Part shown: positions 1-8,127 of the stretch, in pieces | Position numbering within the stretch: the stretch's first letter is position 1 | How the letters are laid out: the number at the start of each line of letters is the position of its first letter | NCBI GenBank assembly: GCA_002733765.1 | Contig: NVWU01000010.1 | Coordinates: 1-64,000, forward strand | From: Colwellia sp. | GTDB taxonomy: Bacteria; Pseudomonadota; Gammaproteobacteria; Enterobacterales; Alteromonadaceae | Direction of reading: 5' to 3' | DNA length: 64,000 nucleotides | Position numbers and translations under genes: made by a program | Notes under the pieces: generated by a model | The model's input: the letters and a program-made list of their open reading frames with translations, nothing else | Database searches by the model: none | What the model was told of the DNA's origin: nothing

Positions 1-664
1 ATGATTAATCCTCAATACTATTTTTTAAATTATTTAACTCAACTTAGAATGAATAAAAGTTGATCGCTGACGTTCTTTCTTTACTATGCATTTCGTTTAT
101 TCACAAATAATTTTATATAAGTCAGGTCGTATTTTGGTAACCTTCTATTCAAAGTTATTATCAATAAGTAGAATACTTCCAGCAAATTAGTAATTGCCTT
201 ATAGGACTAACACCAGAAGATCTGTTACCAACAATGACTACCGAGTTAACTTAATTTATCGTTGAACCCAAATATGTTTTTTCATTATTAATATCCACAA
301 TGTGAGTCACAACGTCTTTAAATCGAGGGAATATTATTAGGTGTTATATTTTATGGATTCATTTCTGTATGTTTTTGGCGTTTGATTGTATTATTTTCAA
401 CAATGTCATCACAAAAAAAGCTCAACCATAACTCAACCCCCACAAAACTAAATACACTTATGCCTTTAAACTTGTACTATCAAACTAATTACATCACAAA
501 GCTAATAAAACATAGCTCGACTATTTTTAAACTATACAGTAATGTAATAGTCTATCACTGTCAATACGCTAGGGTATGCTTATTGGCTTGTCCGGATAAA
601 CTCTAATGTTTTTGCTTTAAATGAAATACAATCTACTATCATAAATAAAATTGGAGAATTGAAA
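1..664. other. AT-rich non-coding stretch left of the first tetR
   Basis: I see no convincing gene here. The longest open frame (382-606, TTG start) has low-complexity composition and no recognisable family. A short in-frame stretch around 168-250, ending after a GLTPEDLLPT-like peptide, could be the decayed end of an old gene, but it is too short to assign. The right part carries the leader of the tetR gene and an ATAC-N6-GTAT palindrome, listed separately. Confidence 0.4.
564..577. promoter_or_regulatory. Palindromic operator-like site upstream of tetR
   Basis: The sequence ATACGCTAGGGTAT has ATAC/GTAT half-sites around six bases and lies about 90 bp before the tetR start. It matches 11 of 14 positions of the site next to the catabolic promoter (8029-8042) and shares the half-sites of the site upstream of the TRAP genes (3459-3472). 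TetR-family proteins bind palindromes of about this size. The assignment to a particular regulator is inference. Confidence 0.4.
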
Positions 665-1231
665 ATGAATGTAATAGTAGAAAAACCATCACAATCAGGC
701 AAACTTACAGCAAAAGATTGGTTGAAAATGGCCGAGTTTGAATTGTCTAAATCGGGTATTTCTGCTGTCAGAGTTGAGCCTTTAGCTAAAAAATTAAAGG
801 TTACAAAGGGGAGCTTTTATTGGCACTTTAGTAGTCGAAAAGAATTATTTGAAAAGTTATTAACCGATTGGAGAATCCGTTCTACTAACGCTATAATCGA
901 ACGTTTAAACAATGCTAACCTAACTCCTAAAGAACGATTGAAAGAGTTATTTCTACTCCCTCAAAAAAATTTAAATCACGCTAATGGTGGCGCACTAGAA
1001 TTAGCTATTAGGAACTGGTCACAAAGTGATACTACTGTGAAAAAAACTATAAAAGAAATTGATACACATAGACTTGCGTTCATTTCTGATAACTTTGAGG
1101 CTCTAGGTTATGATAAATGTCAGGCAGAGCTCAAAGCATCATGCTTTTACTATACAATGCAGGGTTTTAAGGTCGTTGGTATAGATCAAAGTAATGAGCA
1201 CCTTGAACAGATATTTGAAATATTATTATAA
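665..1231 (+). CDS. TetR/AcrR-family transcriptional regulator
   Basis: A 188-residue one-component regulator. The N-terminal third is a TetR helix-turn-helix: an ISAVRVEPLAKKLKVTKGSFYWHF core followed by KELFEKLL, diagnostic of the family. The C-terminal part is an all-helical ligand domain with no recognised ligand. The ATG at 665 is preferred over an in-frame TTG at 659 because GGAG at 653-656 is correctly spaced only for the ATG. It resembles the convergent regulator at 1436-2014 over the whole length, so the two are probably diverged paralogues. With the TRAP genes and the aromatic operon downstream, it is a good candidate for their local repressor. No other transcription factor lies in the first 20 kb apart from its paralogue. 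Confidence 0.85.
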   Translation: MNVIVEKPSQSGKLTAKDWLKMAEFELSKSGISAVRVEPLAKKLKVTKGSFYWHFSSRKELFEKLLTDWRIRSTNAIIERLNNANLTPKERLKELFLLPQKNLNHANGGALELAIRNWSQSDTTVKKTIKEIDTHRLAFISDNFEALGYDKCQAELKASCFYYTMQGFKVVGIDQSNEHLEQIFEILL

Positions 1232-1435
1232 ATAATTTTACTTTTTGGTCACCATAACCGTCCTCCTTGAAGTGATTTAAGCTCCCCCTTCTTTAGGTGT
1301 ACTGATTTGATTCAGTTAGTAGTGTACTGTTAAGCTACCAGAGGTAGAGAAAACGAATGAAAATGGAAGGTTTGTAGGCAGTTATGACCCTAACCAAAAC
1401 GCCACTTTATTTTTATATTAACAGTAAAGGTCGCT

Positions 1436-2014
1436 TTATTGTGATGCTTTGTTATTTAATGAAGATAATAGTTCTATAATTCGTTCGCTTTGATCTTGTG
1501 ATTCAGCTGAACTTTTGTCAGTGGGTAAGAACGATAACCCGAGCAGATAAGAGTAAAACAAAAAAGAAAGATCTTCTGATTTTTGTTTATCATTATTTAT
1601 CTCTGTAAATAATGATTCTATAAAAGAAACTCTGTACTTATCAACCTCTGCCAATGTTGACTTTGCTAGTTTGTCTCTTCTTGCCCAAGCACGTAAGGCT
1701 AATTCTGTTGATGCTGCATCAAAAGCACGCTTTCCTTTAAGTGGCAAAGCCGAAAGGCTAATCAGTTGCTCTTTAGGATCACTGTGTTTAAATCGTAAGC
1801 TAGAGATCACAGACTCCGTAGCATTTGTTCGCCATTTATCAACCATAGCGGTTAAGAGTTCCTCTCTATTGTTGAAGTGATAATAAAAGCTACCTCTGGT
1901 TATTTTTAATTCATGAGCTAACTTATCAACTCTGACGTGACTAATGCCACCTCCAGAGACTAAAACGTTCATTGCAGCTTCTATCCAGTCATTTTTTGTT
2001 AAACGTTTTTTCAC
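1436..2014 (-). CDS. TetR/AcrR-family transcriptional regulator
   Basis: A 192-residue TetR-family protein converging on the regulator at 665. The DNA-binding region reads ISHVRVDKLAHELKITRG followed by SFYYHFNNREELL, the typical helix-turn-helix plus YHF signature. The ligand domain is similar in layout to the paralogue (an STELALRAWARRD segment aligns with ALELAIRNWSQSD). It starts at an ATG preceded by AGAGAAG. The effector is unknown. It may control the TRAP/aromatic genes or the neighbouring regulator. I saw no exact ATAC-N6-GTAT site in its own upstream region. Confidence 0.85.
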   Translation of the reverse strand: MKKRLTKNDWIEAAMNVLVSGGGISHVRVDKLAHELKITRGSFYYHFNNREELLTAMVDKWRTNATESVISSLRFKHSDPKEQLISLSALPLKGKRAFDAASTELALRAWARRDKLAKSTLAEVDKYRVSFIESLFTEINNDKQKSEDLSFLFYSYLLGLSFLPTDKSSAESQDQSERIIELLSSLNNKASQ

Positions 2015-2603
2015 TACTTCTCTCTTTTATTATCTATCATAGGAATTGAATCGTTTTTAAACCCTAATAAATCAAATTTACATAGGGCTTGTTAATCTTT
2101 TTAGGTAATTATTTAAACTGAAAAATATACCTTTATTAATTATTTATAGAAAAATATTTATAAGATACCATTCAACAATAATTATTAAGCTAAAAAATAA
2201 GTGTAAACCTATAGTTATAAAGACAACGTATAAAGCTGACTATTTTTGTATAGAAAACATCAACTGACACTAGTTAATAAGAACTAGAATCTTTCATATT
2301 ATATACTATTGAAGTTATAAAATGTTTGATTGATGCAGGATAAGATTATAATATCTTTTAGTCCGTGCGTAAGGAAAAAATCCTCATCTTTAGTGAGTCG
2401 CTTTAGCTAGTCGTGCCTTTAGAATTTCCATAATTAAAAAGCGTTATTTGGGCAGAAAATTTGGGTAATAGGTTAGAGTTACAGTGGTTGATTAACACAG
2501 GTACCCCCCCCCGACTCTGCCAGGGAGACTCACATAGGTTCTACCTATACTGCGGTAGGTATAGGTATCCTTTAATCTCGACCAAGAGAAAGAAGGAAAA
2601 TCT
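2015..2603. other. Intergenic region with tetR promoter side and IS200 left end
   Basis: No gene is evident. The left half is very AT-rich and would hold the promoter of the leftward tetR. From about 2370 the sequence looks like the left-end region of an IS200/IS605 element, with short stem-loops before the transposase start at 2604. The exact outer boundary of the element could not be fixed. Confidence 0.4.
2543..2566 (+). repeat. Stem-loop in the IS200 leader
   Basis: ACCTATAC and GTATAGGT form a perfect 8-bp stem around an 8-base loop, 37 bases before the transposase start. IS200-type elements carry leader hairpins that limit transposase expression. That role is assumed here by position. 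Confidence 0.5.
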
Positions 2604-2950
2604 ATGCGAGACTATAAGAGTTTGTCTCATACCCGATGGGATTGTAAATACCATATTGTATTTATACTTAAAAAAAGACGTAAAATGATATTTGGTTCAA
2701 TCAGAAAACATTTAGGCGAAGTGTTTCATGACTTGGCTCGCCAAAAAGGTGTCATTATTGAGGAAGGGCACTTAATGCCTGCTCATGTTCATATGTGCTT
2801 GAGTATTCCACCAAAATATTCTATTTCAAATGTTGTCGGTTACTTAAAAGGGAAAAGTGCTATTTCAATAGCTAGACATTTCAAAGGAAAACAAAAGAAT
2901 TTTTCTGGAGAAGCATTTTGGGCTAGAGGTTATTTTGTATCAACAGTAGT
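2604..2950 (+). pseudogene. tnpA: IS200/IS605-family transposase TnpA, C-terminally truncated
   Basis: The first 115 or so residues match IS200-type Y1 HUH transposases: MRDYKSLSHTRWDCKYHIVF at the start, GVIIEEGHLMPAHVHM with the HUH histidine pair, and KGKSAISIARHFKGK. The usual motif is MPDHVH, so the Asp before HVH is changed to Ala. Identity ends at GYFVSTV, where the inverted repeat of an IS3-type element begins (2951). The C-terminal helix with the catalytic tyrosine (YIRNQE region) is missing. The open frame continues into unrelated sequence to 3008. The element should be inactive. Confidence 0.85.
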
Positions 2951-3387
2951 GAAGTGGTCAAGTAATATTGGCCACGAGTTTGTAAGTTTTCCAATACCTT
3001 CGTTCTGACTCATTTTGTGTTAATCCACCGTTATAACTATGAGGCTAACTTTGCTGTAATAACCAGTAATGTAATTGACCACCTTCATTTTCGCTTCATT
3101 AAAGGATTTGTAGCCTACTGTTATTCTGATTTAAAACGTCTACAAAACCGCTCCATTGGTGAATGATACATCGCCCAACCCATTTATTTATTGCCGATTT
3201 ACTGACATTCATTAGCTCTGCGGCTTCTTTAACTTTGTGCTCACCATCCAGAACTAATTGAGCTGTTTCAAGCTTGAATTCTGCTGAGTATGTTGGTCTT
3301 TTCTGTTTTGTCATTTTGTCACCTAAATATTGATGAGATGTATAATAACACCTCTAGTTAGGTGGCCAAATTAACTATGCCACTTCA
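2951..3387 (-). mobile_element. Internally deleted IS3-family element
   Basis: The 437-bp segment is bounded by 26-bp imperfect inverted repeats (2951-2976 and 3362-3387, about 20 of 26 matching). They begin TGAAGTGG and end CCACTTCA, as expected for IS3-family TG...CA ends. Inside, on the minus strand, are the start of orfA and the end of orfB joined by a deletion. It lies in the IS200 transposase gene, at the point where TnpA similarity stops. No target duplication is visible, and the rest of the IS200 element is not found on the right side. Confidence 0.8.
2959..3314 (-). pseudogene. IS3-family orfA/orfB remnant
   Basis: Starting at 3314, about 45 codons encode a typical OrfA N-terminus (RPTYSAEFKLETAQLVL, then a helix-turn-helix ending SKSAINKWV). 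The reading then jumps directly into OrfB C-terminal sequence. In shifting frames one can read an ERFxRRFKSE-like piece, YKSFNEAKMKVVNYITGYY, and, after what looks like one lost G, RPHSYNGGLTQNESER ending LVANIT with a stop at 2959-2961. The catalytic DDE core of OrfB is deleted, so no transposase can be made. The intact first frame alone ends at 3099. Confidence 0.8.
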
Positions 3388-3688
3388 TTATTAAATTTCA
3401 AGTAATGTGATCATAGTTCCAGAACTATAATATTAGCAACATTTAAAATACAAATAAGATACATAGATGTATCTTATTTTTTTGATCTTAAAATTTAGCT
3501 ATGGTGTGTTATTGATAAAACAATGTGTTTTTTAATTAGTTTGTTTTTTATCAGTAATTTGCGTGTTGTGTTATTTTATTTATTGATATGTAAAAAATTA
3601 ATATCTGTGTATTTTTGTTTTTTTGTTGAATCTAAACATACATAACTGTATCTTTGGTTGGGATTTCATAATAAAAAGGTTAAATAAA
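3388..3688 (+). other. Leader region of the TRAP operon
   Basis: About 300 bases without a gene between the IS3 remnant and dctP, containing the 28-bp palindrome listed separately. The remainder is very AT-rich. I cannot place a promoter with confidence. Confidence 0.4.
3452..3479. promoter_or_regulatory. Perfect 13-bp inverted repeat upstream of the TRAP genes
   Basis: AAATAAGATACAT and ATGTATCTTATTT are separated by only AG, giving a 28-bp near-continuous palindrome followed by a run of T. The centre contains ATAC-N6-GTAT (3459-3472), the half-sites found upstream of tetR and of the catabolic operon. It could be an operator for one of the TetR proteins. The T run also makes it a plausible factor-independent terminator sealing off transcription from the IS region. 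Both roles are inference. Confidence 0.5.
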
Positions 3689-4720
3689 ATGAACATATTA
3701 AGTAAGTTGGTGCTCGGTATAGTGTTTTTTGGGGGAATGGTTGGAAGCTCATTCGCTGCAGATGTCACGCTTAGATACAATCAGTGGTTTCCATCTCAGC
3801 ATTGGTCACAGAAAGAGGGTTTATATAAATATTTTGAGGAAATTGAAAAAGTTACAGAGGGTCGGGTTAAGGTTCGTCCATCAGCTAAACCTCTTGCACC
3901 ACCAACAAAAAATTATCAAGCAGTATTAAGTGGGATTGCTGATATTGCTTGGGGGCCACATGGTTATACCCCAGGGGCTTTTTTACTGACAGAAATGGTC
4001 GAGTTCCCGTTCTTAACTTATGATGCAGGTGTTAGTTCACGTGCATATTGGCGTACATATAAACAGTTTTTTGAGCCTACAGGGATGCAAAAGGGTGTTG
4101 TGACACTTGCTATGCATGTAACTTCTGGCGGTAATATTCATATGCGGACAGAAGCTATTTTGAAGCCAGAAGATTTTTCTGGGCAAAAGATGCGAGTACA
4201 AACAAGTGTGATGGGAGGTGCATTAAAATCTTTAGGTGCAGTCCCTATATCTGGCTCTTTACCTGAGCTTCGAGAGTTTTTGTCTCGGGGAGTCATTGAT
4301 GGAACTATGTTGTCTGATGAATTGCTATATGGCTTTAAAGTTCATAAATACATTAAAAAAGTGACTCGAATTCCCGGTGGGATTTTTACCAATAGCGCTT
4401 TTGTTATTATGAATAAAAAGAAGTGGGCAATAATTAGTGAAAAAGATCGTTTGGCCATTATGGAAATATCAGGTGAGAAGTTATCTGAAAGAATGGGGCG
4501 CTTATGGCACGAAAATGATATTGAAGCCCGTGAAAAGCTGAAAAAATCATTAGGCGGTGATTATCAAGTAGCGAGTAAATCTCTAATTAAAGCGATTGAT
4601 AAGTCTTTTGAAGAAGGTCGAAAAAGTTGGTTTGAAAAAGCCAAAGAAGAAGGCATAGATGGCCAACAGGCTTTGGATTATTATCAGGAACAGGTTAAAA
4701 ATCTTGGTCCACAATCTTAA
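3689..4720 (+). CDS. dctP: TRAP transporter substrate-binding protein DctP
   Basis: A 343-residue periplasmic solute-binding protein of the DctP family, capturing an organic anion and delivering it to the membrane subunits encoded next. The start at 3689 gives a clean signal peptide (hydrophobic VLGIVFFGGMVGS, cleavage after SFA). An in-frame extension to 3623 would bury it. The mature protein shows YNQWFPSQHW, GIADIAWGPHGYTP and, around residue 170, GQKMRVQTS. Its Arg corresponds to the family's conserved carboxylate-binding arginine. TRAP systems import carboxylates with a sodium gradient. Given the aromatic operon downstream, an aromatic or phenylpropanoid acid is a reasonable guess for the ligand. 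Confidence 0.9.
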   Translation: MNILSKLVLGIVFFGGMVGSSFAADVTLRYNQWFPSQHWSQKEGLYKYFEEIEKVTEGRVKVRPSAKPLAPPTKNYQAVLSGIADIAWGPHGYTPGAFLLTEMVEFPFLTYDAGVSSRAYWRTYKQFFEPTGMQKGVVTLAMHVTSGGNIHMRTEAILKPEDFSGQKMRVQTSVMGGALKSLGAVPISGSLPELREFLSRGVIDGTMLSDELLYGFKVHKYIKKVTRIPGGIFTNSAFVIMNKKKWAIISEKDRLAIMEISGEKLSERMGRLWHENDIEAREKLKKSLGGDYQVASKSLIKAIDKSFEEGRKSWFEKAKEEGIDGQQALDYYQEQVKNLGPQS

Positions 4721-4759
4721 TTTTTTGGTTGTTTAATATTACATAATACAGGGCTAATA

Positions 4760-5248
4760 ATGCTTACAAAGTTATTAAAATCACTTGAAACTATTTGTAG
4801 TAATGTTTGTATATATTCATTATTACTGATGTCATTGATCACCTTTACTGACGTTTTTGGACGACTGCTGTTTAATAAACCTTTAGGTTTTGCCTATGAA
4901 TTAGTAGCTATATTATTAGCTATTTCTTTTTATGCTGGGCTTTCTCAAGTTAACAGAAAGCGTCAGCATATTCAGATCGACTTATTAAATAAATATTTTA
5001 ATGGGCCAATAGGTAACGTTCTCAATTGGTTTTCTTATTTTTTTCAACTTATCTTCTTTTCAGCTTTGGTCATCATGATATATGAGGAAGTGATGATGTC
5101 AGCTGATTTTGGAGAGGTGTTTATGTTCTTGAATATTGAAAAGTGGAAAGTACTGGCGCTTCTATTTGGACTCGCTATTGTTGCACTGATTAGTTTGTTA
5201 CAGGCATTTCCGACTCTTGTCAGTTTAAATAAAAAGGAAAGTTGCTAA
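4760..5248 (+). CDS. dctQ: TRAP transporter small membrane subunit DctQ
   Basis: A 162-residue protein with four predicted membrane segments. An FGRxLFNKPLGFAYELV stretch and a later RKRQHIQIDLL cytoplasmic loop are typical of the DctQ family. It forms the membrane complex with DctM and is required for transport. It lies 39 bases after dctP, and its TAA stop shares one base with the dctM start (TAATG), which implies translational coupling. Confidence 0.9.
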   Translation: MLTKLLKSLETICSNVCIYSLLLMSLITFTDVFGRLLFNKPLGFAYELVAILLAISFYAGLSQVNRKRQHIQIDLLNKYFNGPIGNVLNWFSYFFQLIFFSALVIMIYEEVMMSADFGEVFMFLNIEKWKVLALLFGLAIVALISLLQAFPTLVSLNKKESC

Positions 5249-6534
5249 TGGTGATGTCAATAGTATTTGTAGTACTCATGATCATGTTGTTTATCCGAGT
5301 GCCTATTGCCATTGCAACAGGAGGACTGGGTGTACTAGGTTTAGCCTATTACCAGGGGTGGGCTATTGCTTTAAGTCAGCTAGGTATGATTGCAACAGAG
5401 ACGGTACTCTCCTATGAGTTTGCAGTAATTCCATTATTTATTCTAATGGGAAATATTATAAGTCGTTCAGGTCTGGCGACAGAGCTTTATAACGCGACTA
5501 ATGCAATAGTAGGTCATTATCGAGGTGGACTTGCAATTACAACCATTGGTGCTTCTGGTGGGTTTAGTACTTTCTGTGGCTCTAGTTTTGCTACTGCGGC
5601 AACAATGGCAAAAATAGCGTACCCTTCTATGAAAAAGTTTGGCTATAGTGATGAGCTATCGACAGGATCTATTGCAGCAGGGGGGACGTTAGGTATATTA
5701 ATTCCACCGTCAATAGCTTTAGTCTTTTATGGCATTATTACTGAAACAGACATTGGAGAACTATTTATTGCAGGTGCACTGCCTGGGGTTCTAGGTGTTG
5801 TACTTTATGTTTGTGCTGTATTGGCTGTAGTCTATTTTACTGATAGCAAAGCCCAAGAATGTGAAGAGGTAAGTTTTCGTGAAAAATTGAAGGCTTTACG
5901 TCAATTATGGGCATTTAGTTTATTGGTAATATCTGTGCTTGGTGGTATTTATTTTGGTTTATTCTCTCCTACTGAGGCTGCAGGGATTGGATCAGTTGGT
6001 GCCATATTGATTACAGCGCTAAGAGGAAAATTTTCATTTAAGAGCTTATTTGAAGCGTTAGAAGACTCTGCATCTACAACGGTATCTTTAATCGCTATTC
6101 TTGTTGGTTCCTTAGTGTTCGCTAACTTAGTTAATGTTTCTGATTTGCCTTTTGATATTGTCGATTGGATCGAAAGCATGGAGTTGGGATTATTTGGTGT
6201 TTTGTTTGTTATTCTACTTATATACTTTATTTTAGGTGCTGTTCTAGAGTCAATTTCAATGTTGCTGCTGACAGTTCCCGTTTTTTTTCCGATAGTATCA
6301 GGAATGGGAATGGATCCAATCTGGTTTGGTATCATTGTAGTGGTAGCGACTGAAATTAGCTTGATAACTCCGCCCGTAGGGCTAAATGTATTTGTTCTTA
6401 AATCGGTATTGCCAGAGGTTGAACTGAAAACTATCTTTAAAGGTGTCTTCCCATTTGTCATTGCCGATTTTGTGCGTTTAGGTATTTTATTAGCATTTCC
6501 TAGTATCTCTCTATTTTTGGTACAAAATATGTAG
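5248..6534 (+). CDS. dctM: TRAP transporter large permease subunit DctM
   Basis: A 428-residue permease of the DctM family with about 12 hydrophobic segments. Family signatures include RVPIAIATGG near the N-terminus, PLFILMGNIISRSG, GASGGFSTFCGSSFATAATMA, GTLGILIPPSIALV, FGLFSPTEAAGIG and the C-terminal ITPPVGLNVF. It is the sodium-coupled translocation subunit for the substrate bound by DctP. The ATG at 5248 is chosen over an upstream in-frame TTG because AAGGAAA at 5235-5241 is well spaced. A terminator follows at 6688. Confidence 0.93.
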   Translation: MVMSIVFVVLMIMLFIRVPIAIATGGLGVLGLAYYQGWAIALSQLGMIATETVLSYEFAVIPLFILMGNIISRSGLATELYNATNAIVGHYRGGLAITTIGASGGFSTFCGSSFATAATMAKIAYPSMKKFGYSDELSTGSIAAGGTLGILIPPSIALVFYGIITETDIGELFIAGALPGVLGVVLYVCAVLAVVYFTDSKAQECEEVSFREKLKALRQLWAFSLLVISVLGGIYFGLFSPTEAAGIGSVGAILITALRGKFSFKSLFEALEDSASTTVSLIAILVGSLVFANLVNVSDLPFDIVDWIESMELGLFGVLFVILLIYFILGAVLESISMLLLTVPVFFPIVSGMGMDPIWFGIIVVVATEISLITPPVGLNVFVLKSVLPEVELKTIFKGVFPFVIADFVRLGILLAFPSISLFLVQNM

Positions 6535-6547
6535 CAAAATAGTATTA

Positions 6548-6594
6548 ATACCAAATGAAATAATGAATGATCTATTCATTACTTCAATTGGTAT
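6548..6594. repeat. Interspersed-type inverted repeat with ATACCAA/TTGGTAT ends
   Basis: Two 21-base arms (6548-6568 and 6574-6594) match at 19 positions around a 5-base loop. The outer ends ATACCAA and TTGGTAT recur as a short palindrome at 54677-54691, so this is probably a copy of a dispersed palindromic repeat. It lies 14 bp after dctM and has no T run. Confidence 0.6.
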
Positions 6595-6687
6595 AAGTAC
6601 ATTGATGTAGATAAGGCGAAACTTTTATATATAGTTGATTTAGTCATTGATTGCACGATGAAAGTATCAAGTTTAGTTAGGATAAAT

Positions 6688-6731
6688 AAAAGGCGCAAAT
6701 TTAATGAGGTCATGTTATTTTGCGCTTTTTA
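6688..6731 (+). terminator. Factor-independent terminator after dctM
   Basis: AAAAGGCGCAAA pairs with TTTTGCGCTTTTT across an 18-base loop with one bulge, and ends in a T run. It is placed to end the TRAP transcript. Confidence 0.7.
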
Positions 6732-8028
6732 TATTTAAAATAGTCAATTAGGCGAACCTGACTCATACGGGCCGTTATATTTAATTACGCTAACCGAGTG
6801 TTAGATGATTATGGCATGTCAACAATTCTGATTTATATCGAACTACACCTACAAAAAAGTACCTGACAGCTTTTGTTTTGTTTATAGGTGTCATTTTCTT
6901 CAACCAGTCATTTATACCTATCTCACTAAATATGTGATCATTTCTACTTGTCGAAATCACTAACTACTGCGTTATTTACTTAATCATTAATGAAACGTGT
7001 ATTACATATTCGAGTTCTTGCTGAGTGTTGATTATTCCTTTTCTTTTATGGTCATTTTTATATATTCGGTTTTACTTATTTCAAGCTATAGATCTCTACA
7101 GTTTCATTAGATTAGTACAAACTTTAAATTCCGTATCTTTTAACTAGTATTGCAAGGTGATCTTTAGATTCAGTTATGTATGTTTTCTTTGTTTTGAATT
7201 GGGTAGGTTTATGAGGGAGTTCTACTGTCATGTTGGTATTTGTATGGTAGCATTTTTTAATGCAGGGTAAGTCAAAATATAGGCGTTATATATCATATTA
7301 CGGCTAGGATATAAGTGACTTTTTCTAACTATCAAGACTTGCGTATAGATTCATTTACGGGTAATTAACAAGGATAGTAATTCACTATCTTGACCACGTT
7401 AATTCAAGCAGAGTGACATCAGTTTAACCGTACCATCACGGTGTTCAGAGGTTAAAGTTTATTATAATAAAATTTAAAATATGTGTTTAAGATGAGTGTA
7501 GCTTTACTCTATAACAACGACTTTGAATTCTGGTGATTTATAGTAAAGGTGTGATGCTTTAGTGCTACTTTCTACTTATCATAATTTATACGACAAACTC
7601 CTATTATATGTTTTTTATTGATTTTATTCTTTAATTTAATTGATGTTGTTTAAATCGCTTTAGAGAGTTGATCGTTCTTTATAAATATAATTAGTGTTGT
7701 TAAATGTACTGTTTTGGCGTTGGTGTAGCGGGCTGATCAGCCAGTAAATAACTTTTGAAATACTATTTTTTATGACTAAAACATAAATAAAAACCTTCCT
7801 CTGTGAATTTTTATCCCTTTGCTGAAAAGGCTCAACTTTGATAGCTAAAACACCCTGTTTATACCGTTTGAACTCTACTGTTTTTAAACAGTGTTTAGCT
7901 GTAAGTTTACCTGGTCGTAAAGGCTTTTAGCTATCGCCCCTACTTTTAAACTTTCGTTTTTTTTGATGACGGTACATTCATTCTACTTAAAATAAAAACA
8001 TCATAGATTATCGTGTTATCAAAAAGAC
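6732..8028. other. Long gene-free region between TRAP and catabolic operons
   Basis: About 1.3 kb with stops in all frames and no recognisable protein remnant. Visible structures are a perfect palindrome GGCTGATCAGCC at 7731-7742, a 7-bp-arm palindrome ACTGTTTTTAAACAGT at 7877-7892, and an 11-base inverted repeat GATAGCTAAAA / TTTTAGCTATC (7840-7850 and 7924-7934) that encloses the latter. It could hold a small RNA or a decayed mobile element. Nothing proves either. Confidence 0.5.
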
Positions 8029-8042
8029 ATACGGAAGCGTAT
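8029..8042. promoter_or_regulatory. Operator-like palindrome abutting the catabolic promoter
   Basis: ATACGGAAGCGTAT has 5-bp perfect arms (ATACG/CGTAT). Its last base is the first base of the -35 box. This position is ideal for repression. It matches 11 of 14 bases of the site upstream of the tetR gene at 665. Confidence 0.45.
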
Positions 8043-8070
8043 TGACAGGGGTGGGTTATTGCATTAATGT
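8042..8070 (+). promoter_or_regulatory. Predicted sigma-70 promoter of the aromatic operon
   Basis: A perfect TTGACA (8042-8047) is followed by 17 bases and TAATGT (8065-8070). The hexamer spacing is optimal. The start codon of the first gene is 58 bases further on. Confidence 0.55.
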
Positions 8071-8127
8071 ACGATGAAAGAAAATAAACTATTACCTAAT
8101 AAAATTGGATGTTGAGGAAAAATTAAG

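Noticed and set aside
382..606. 74-codon plus-strand frame
   Set aside because: TTG start, no ribosome-binding site, low-complexity composition and no family resemblance.
5949..6554. 201-codon minus-strand frame opposite dctM
   Set aside because: It is antisense to a clear permease gene. The Thr/Ile/Pro-rich translation is an effect of the opposite strand.
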